In this document: in pieces, positions 61,388 to 64,000 of the stretch
How the letters are laid out: the number at the start of each line of letters is the position of its first letter
How positions within the stretch are numbered: position 1 is the stretch's first letter
Source of the DNA: an uncultured Pseudomonas sp.
GTDB taxonomy: Bacteria; Pseudomonadota; Gammaproteobacteria; Pseudomonadales; Pseudomonadaceae
Length of the DNA stretch: 64,000 nt
Direction of reading: 5' to 3'
NCBI RefSeq assembly: GCF_946885955.1
Contig: NZ_CAMPHI010000009.1
Location: 1 to 64,000 of the forward strand
Made by a program: the position numbers and the translations under genes
The notes under the pieces: model-generated
What the model was told of the DNA's origin: nothing
The model's database searches: none
What the model saw: the letters and a program-made list of their open reading frames with translations, nothing else

Positions 61388-64000
61388 AGAGCTTTTTCGG
61401 CAAGTTAGCCGCCTTTTTCCGCAAGACCTGGGTCTGGAGCCTGTGCCTGGTATTGGTCCTGGCGCTGCTGGTGTGGTTCGTCGGCCCGCTGCTGGCGGTC
61501 AATGATTACAAGTTCTGGGAATCGGCCACCAGCCGGCTGCTGACCATCAGCGGTTTGTTCCTGATCTGGGGCCTGGCGATGGTCTTCGCCAGTTGGAAGG
61601 CGACCGCGCGTAAGAAGGCCGAGGAAGAAGACGCCGACGCCCAGGAGCGCCTGCGCCGCGAAGGCATGATCAGCGAAGAGCAGGTCGAACTGCGCCAGCG
61701 CTTCAAGCAGGCGCTGCACACCCTCAAGCGTTCCAGCCTGTATCGCGGCCGTAGCGAGAAGTGGCGCAACGAGCTGCCCTGGTACCTGCTGCTCGGCCCC
61801 CAGGGCAGCGGCAAGACCAGCCTGCTGGACTTCTCCGGCCTGGAGTTTCCGCTCAACCGCGGTGAGCAGCAGCGCCTGACCAAGGACGTTTCCGGCACCC
61901 GTTACGCCGACTGGTATTTCGCCGATAATGCCGTGCTGATCGACACCGCCGGGCGCTACCTGACCCAGCCCGATACGCAGATCGACAGCCATGCCTGGGA
62001 CTTCCTCCTCGGCCTGCTGCGCAAGCGCCGGGCCCGCCCGCTGAATGGCGTGCTGGTGAATATCCCGCTCGAGCACCTGCAAGGTAACAGCGAGGTCGAA
62101 CTGGAAAACCTCGCCCGCCAGACCCGTCAGCGCCTGCATGAAATCAATCAGCGGCTGGGCGTCGATGTGCCGGTGTATCTGGTGCTGAGCAAGGCCGACA
62201 AGGTGCTGGGCTTCGACGAGTTCTTCGATCAGCTGTCGCGCGAAGAAAGCGATCAGGTGCTCGGCGCCAGCTTCCGCAAGGAACAGAACGCCACCGACGT
62301 GCAGGTGATCCGCCAGGAGTTCGAAGAGCTGCTGCGCCGCCTCAACAGCCAGGTGATCCTGCGCATGCACCAGGAGCGCGACACCCAGCGCCGCGGTCGT
62401 ATCCTCGACTTCCCGCATCAGCTCGGGCTGATCGGCGAGCGCCTGTGCCTGTTCAGCGAGCTGGCCTTTACCGGCAACCGTTACCAGCGCGCCAGCCAAT
62501 TGCGCGGCTTCTACCTGACCAGCGCACCGCAGCTGGACAACCAGCTCGACCCAAGCACCAGCGGCATCGGCCGCAACCTCGGCCTGGCCAGCAGCGCCCT
62601 GCCGACCTTCCGCAGCGGCCGTGCACGCTTTATCAACCATGTGCTGAGCCGGGTGATCTTCCCGGAAGCGGACCTCGCCGGTCTCGACCAGAAGGAAGTG
62701 CGACGCATCGATTGGGGCCAGCGCGCCATGTACGCCACCGCCTTCGTCTTCCTCGCGCTGTTCGGCGCGCTTTGGGCCAACGGCTTCTCCGGCAACCATG
62801 AGCGCCTGGAACAATTGCGCGATATCGCCCAGCAGCTGACCCAGCAACGCGGCGGCATCGGCGCCCAGGACGACGCCCTGCAAACCCTCAAGGCCCTGGA
62901 CAGCAGCTATGCCGCGACCCAGGTGTTCCCGCCGGTGGACGACGCGGCCTATACCCAGCGCGGCGGCCTGTATCAGGGCGAGAGAGTCGACCCGACATTG
63001 CAACGGGTATACCGCAGCGAACTGGAAACCCTGCTGCTGCCGCGTGTCGGCCGTCAGCTGGAAGCGCAAGTGCGCGCCAACCTGAACGACCGCGAACGCC
63101 TGCTCAACAGCCTGCGCGCCTACCTGATGCTGAATCTCGAAGAACGTCGCGACAAGGCCTTCCTGCAGGAATGGCTGGCCGCCGACTGGTCGCTGCGCTA
63201 CGCCGGCAACAGCACCGGCCAGCGTGGTCTCAACCAGCACTTCGAGCGCCTGCTGTCCGAGTCGTTCGCGCCTTACTCGCTGAACGAACCGCTGGTCGCC
63301 CAGGCCCGTCAGGTGCTGCGCAGCGAGTCGCTGGCCAACGTGGTCTACCGCATGCTCCGCGACCAAGCGCGTAGCCTGCCGGATTACCGCCTGAGCCAGA
63401 AACTCGGCCCGCAAGCCGCGCTGTTCGCTGGCAGCGACTACACCATCCCCGGCTTCTACACCCAGGTCGGCTACCAGAAAACCTTCACCGCCAAGGGCGC
63501 CGACCTGGTGCGCGATATCCTGCGCGACAACTGGGTACTCGGTGAAAGCGACACCCTGAGCAACAACGACCTCAGCCGCCTGCTGGTGGAAATGGAGCAG
63601 CTGTACTTCCGCGACTATGCCAACTACTGGGGCGAAGCCCTGGCACAGTTGAGCCTGGAACCGATCGGCAGCGCCAACCAGGGCGCGCTGCAACTGGCCG
63701 GCCTGACCGCCGCCAACTCGCCGCTGCTGCAACTGCTGGTGGAAGTACGCGACAACACCCGCTTCAAGGGTATTGCCGAGGCCGCGGACAGTGCGGGCGA
63801 CGCCGCCGATGCGCTGAAAGGCGCGAAAGGCAAGCTCGGTAAGGTCGCCAAGATCGCCGGCGCCGCTGCCGAACAGGCACAAGCGGCCCTGGTGAAGAAC
63901 CTGCCGGACACCGCGCGCAAGACCCTGGAGCGACGCTTCGAACCGCTGCACCGCCTGCTCGACGACAACGGCGGCGCCGGCCCGGAACTGGCCGCGACCC
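61384..64000 (+). CDS. tssM: T6SS inner-membrane core protein TssM (IcmF), 3' end beyond window
   Basis: 872 codons are present and the frame is open to the end of the window; the family usually has 1,100-1,300 residues. Two N-terminal helices (about 19-40 and 53-70) are followed by a cytoplasmic NTPase-like domain with Walker A GPQGSGKTS at 138-146 and LIDTAGRYL. After a third helix (about 460-480; AMYATAFVFLALFGALWANG) comes the periplasmic IcmF region. TssM spans to TssJ in the outer membrane. It starts in an ATGA overlap with tssL. The missing part is its C-terminal periplasmic beta domain. Confidence 0.95.
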   Translation, partial: MKSFFGKLAAFFRKTWVWSLCLVLVLALLVWFVGPLLAVNDYKFWESATSRLLTISGLFLIWGLAMVFASWKATARKKAEEEDADAQERLRREGMISEEQVELRQRFKQALHTLKRSSLYRGRSEKWRNELPWYLLLGPQGSGKTSLLDFSGLEFPLNRGEQQRLTKDVSGTRYADWYFADNAVLIDTAGRYLTQPDTQIDSHAWDFLLGLLRKRRARPLNGVLVNIPLEHLQGNSEVELENLARQTRQRLHEINQRLGVDVPVYLVLSKADKVLGFDEFFDQLSREESDQVLGASFRKEQNATDVQVIRQEFEELLRRLNSQVILRMHQERDTQRRGRILDFPHQLGLIGERLCLFSELAFTGNRYQRASQLRGFYLTSAPQLDNQLDPSTSGIGRNLGLASSALPTFRSGRARFINHVLSRVIFPEADLAGLDQKEVRRIDWGQRAMYATAFVFLALFGALWANGFSGNHERLEQLRDIAQQLTQQRGGIGAQDDALQTLKALDSSYAATQVFPPVDDAAYTQRGGLYQGERVDPTLQRVYRSELETLLLPRVGRQLEAQVRANLNDRERLLNSLRAYLMLNLEERRDKAFLQEWLAADWSLRYAGNSTGQRGLNQHFERLLSESFAPYSLNEPLVAQARQVLRSESLANVVYRMLRDQARSLPDYRLSQKLGPQAALFAGSDYTIPGFYTQVGYQKTFTAKGADLVRDILRDNWVLGESDTLSNNDLSRLLVEMEQLYFRDYANYWGEALAQLSLEPIGSANQGALQLAGLTAANSPLLQLLVEVRDNTRFKGIAEAADSAGDAADALKGAKGKLGKVAKIAGAAAEQAQAALVKNLPDTARKTLERRFEPLHRLLDDNGGAGPELAAT

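Noticed and set aside
61405..63951. Minus-strand open frame of 848 codons opposite tssM
   Set aside because: tssM on the plus strand has all expected motifs, including Walker A and membrane helices, and the antisense frame has none.

Overview
The window is a GC-rich gammaproteobacterial chromosome segment that reads as Pseudomonas sensu lato. The evidence is the run ubiC-ubiA-phoB-phoR, the pho/pst locus with the enlarged PstA and PstC typical of this lineage, an OprD-family porin, Pseudomonas-type REP sequences, and a type VI secretion (T6SS) cluster whose gene order matches what I recall of P. aeruginosa HSI-II (PA1656-PA1669). No tRNA, rRNA, CRISPR array or intact transposase was seen.

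Layout. (1) 0-16.4 kb: phosphate control and core genes. ubiC is joined in frame to a stretch resembling a phage P4-type primase; then come ubiA, phoB-phoR, a CorC-like membrane protein, an outer-membrane barrel, an M23 peptidase, a response regulator, and phoU-pstB-pstA-pstC and pstS on the minus strand. Pho boxes precede phoB, pstC and pstS. A thioesterase and an SH3-domain protein follow. (2) 16.7-22 kb: a secreted PL17-type oligoalginate lyase with a secreted alpha/beta hydrolase, then an isochorismatase-family hydrolase divergent from a GlxA-like AraC regulator. (3) 22.2-28.9 kb: an amine/amino-acid island (AapJ-like binding protein, ornithine cyclodeaminase, broken CycA-type permease, acetylpolyamine amidohydrolase, divergent Lrp regulator) followed by three gene remnants (binding protein, TldD/PmbA, glutaredoxin). 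(4) 28.9-38.5 kb: quinone oxidoreductase with divergent LysR, a membrane diguanylate cyclase, a TRAP transporter with divergent binding protein, an OprD porin and a small secreted protein. (5) 38.5-43.9 kb: a MacB/Lol-like ABC export operon with adaptor, and a hexose-6-phosphate mutarotase. (6) 44.4-64 kb: the T6SS operon tssA-B-C-E-[PAAR effector-lipoprotein]-F-G-clpV-sfa-orfX-fha-tssJ-K-L-M, cut off inside tssM by the window end.

The most interesting find is the two-gene cassette between tssE and tssF. A 484-residue protein has an N-terminal PAAR tip domain and a C-terminal HEVGH zincin-like domain. It overlaps by 8 nt a 128-residue predicted outer-membrane lipoprotein. This reads as a PAAR-delivered metalloprotease effector with a periplasmic immunity lipoprotein. 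Upstream of tssA are two 18-bp dyads 24 bp apart that may bind the cluster's regulator. Functional names rest on recognising sequence families by eye; no database search was run.
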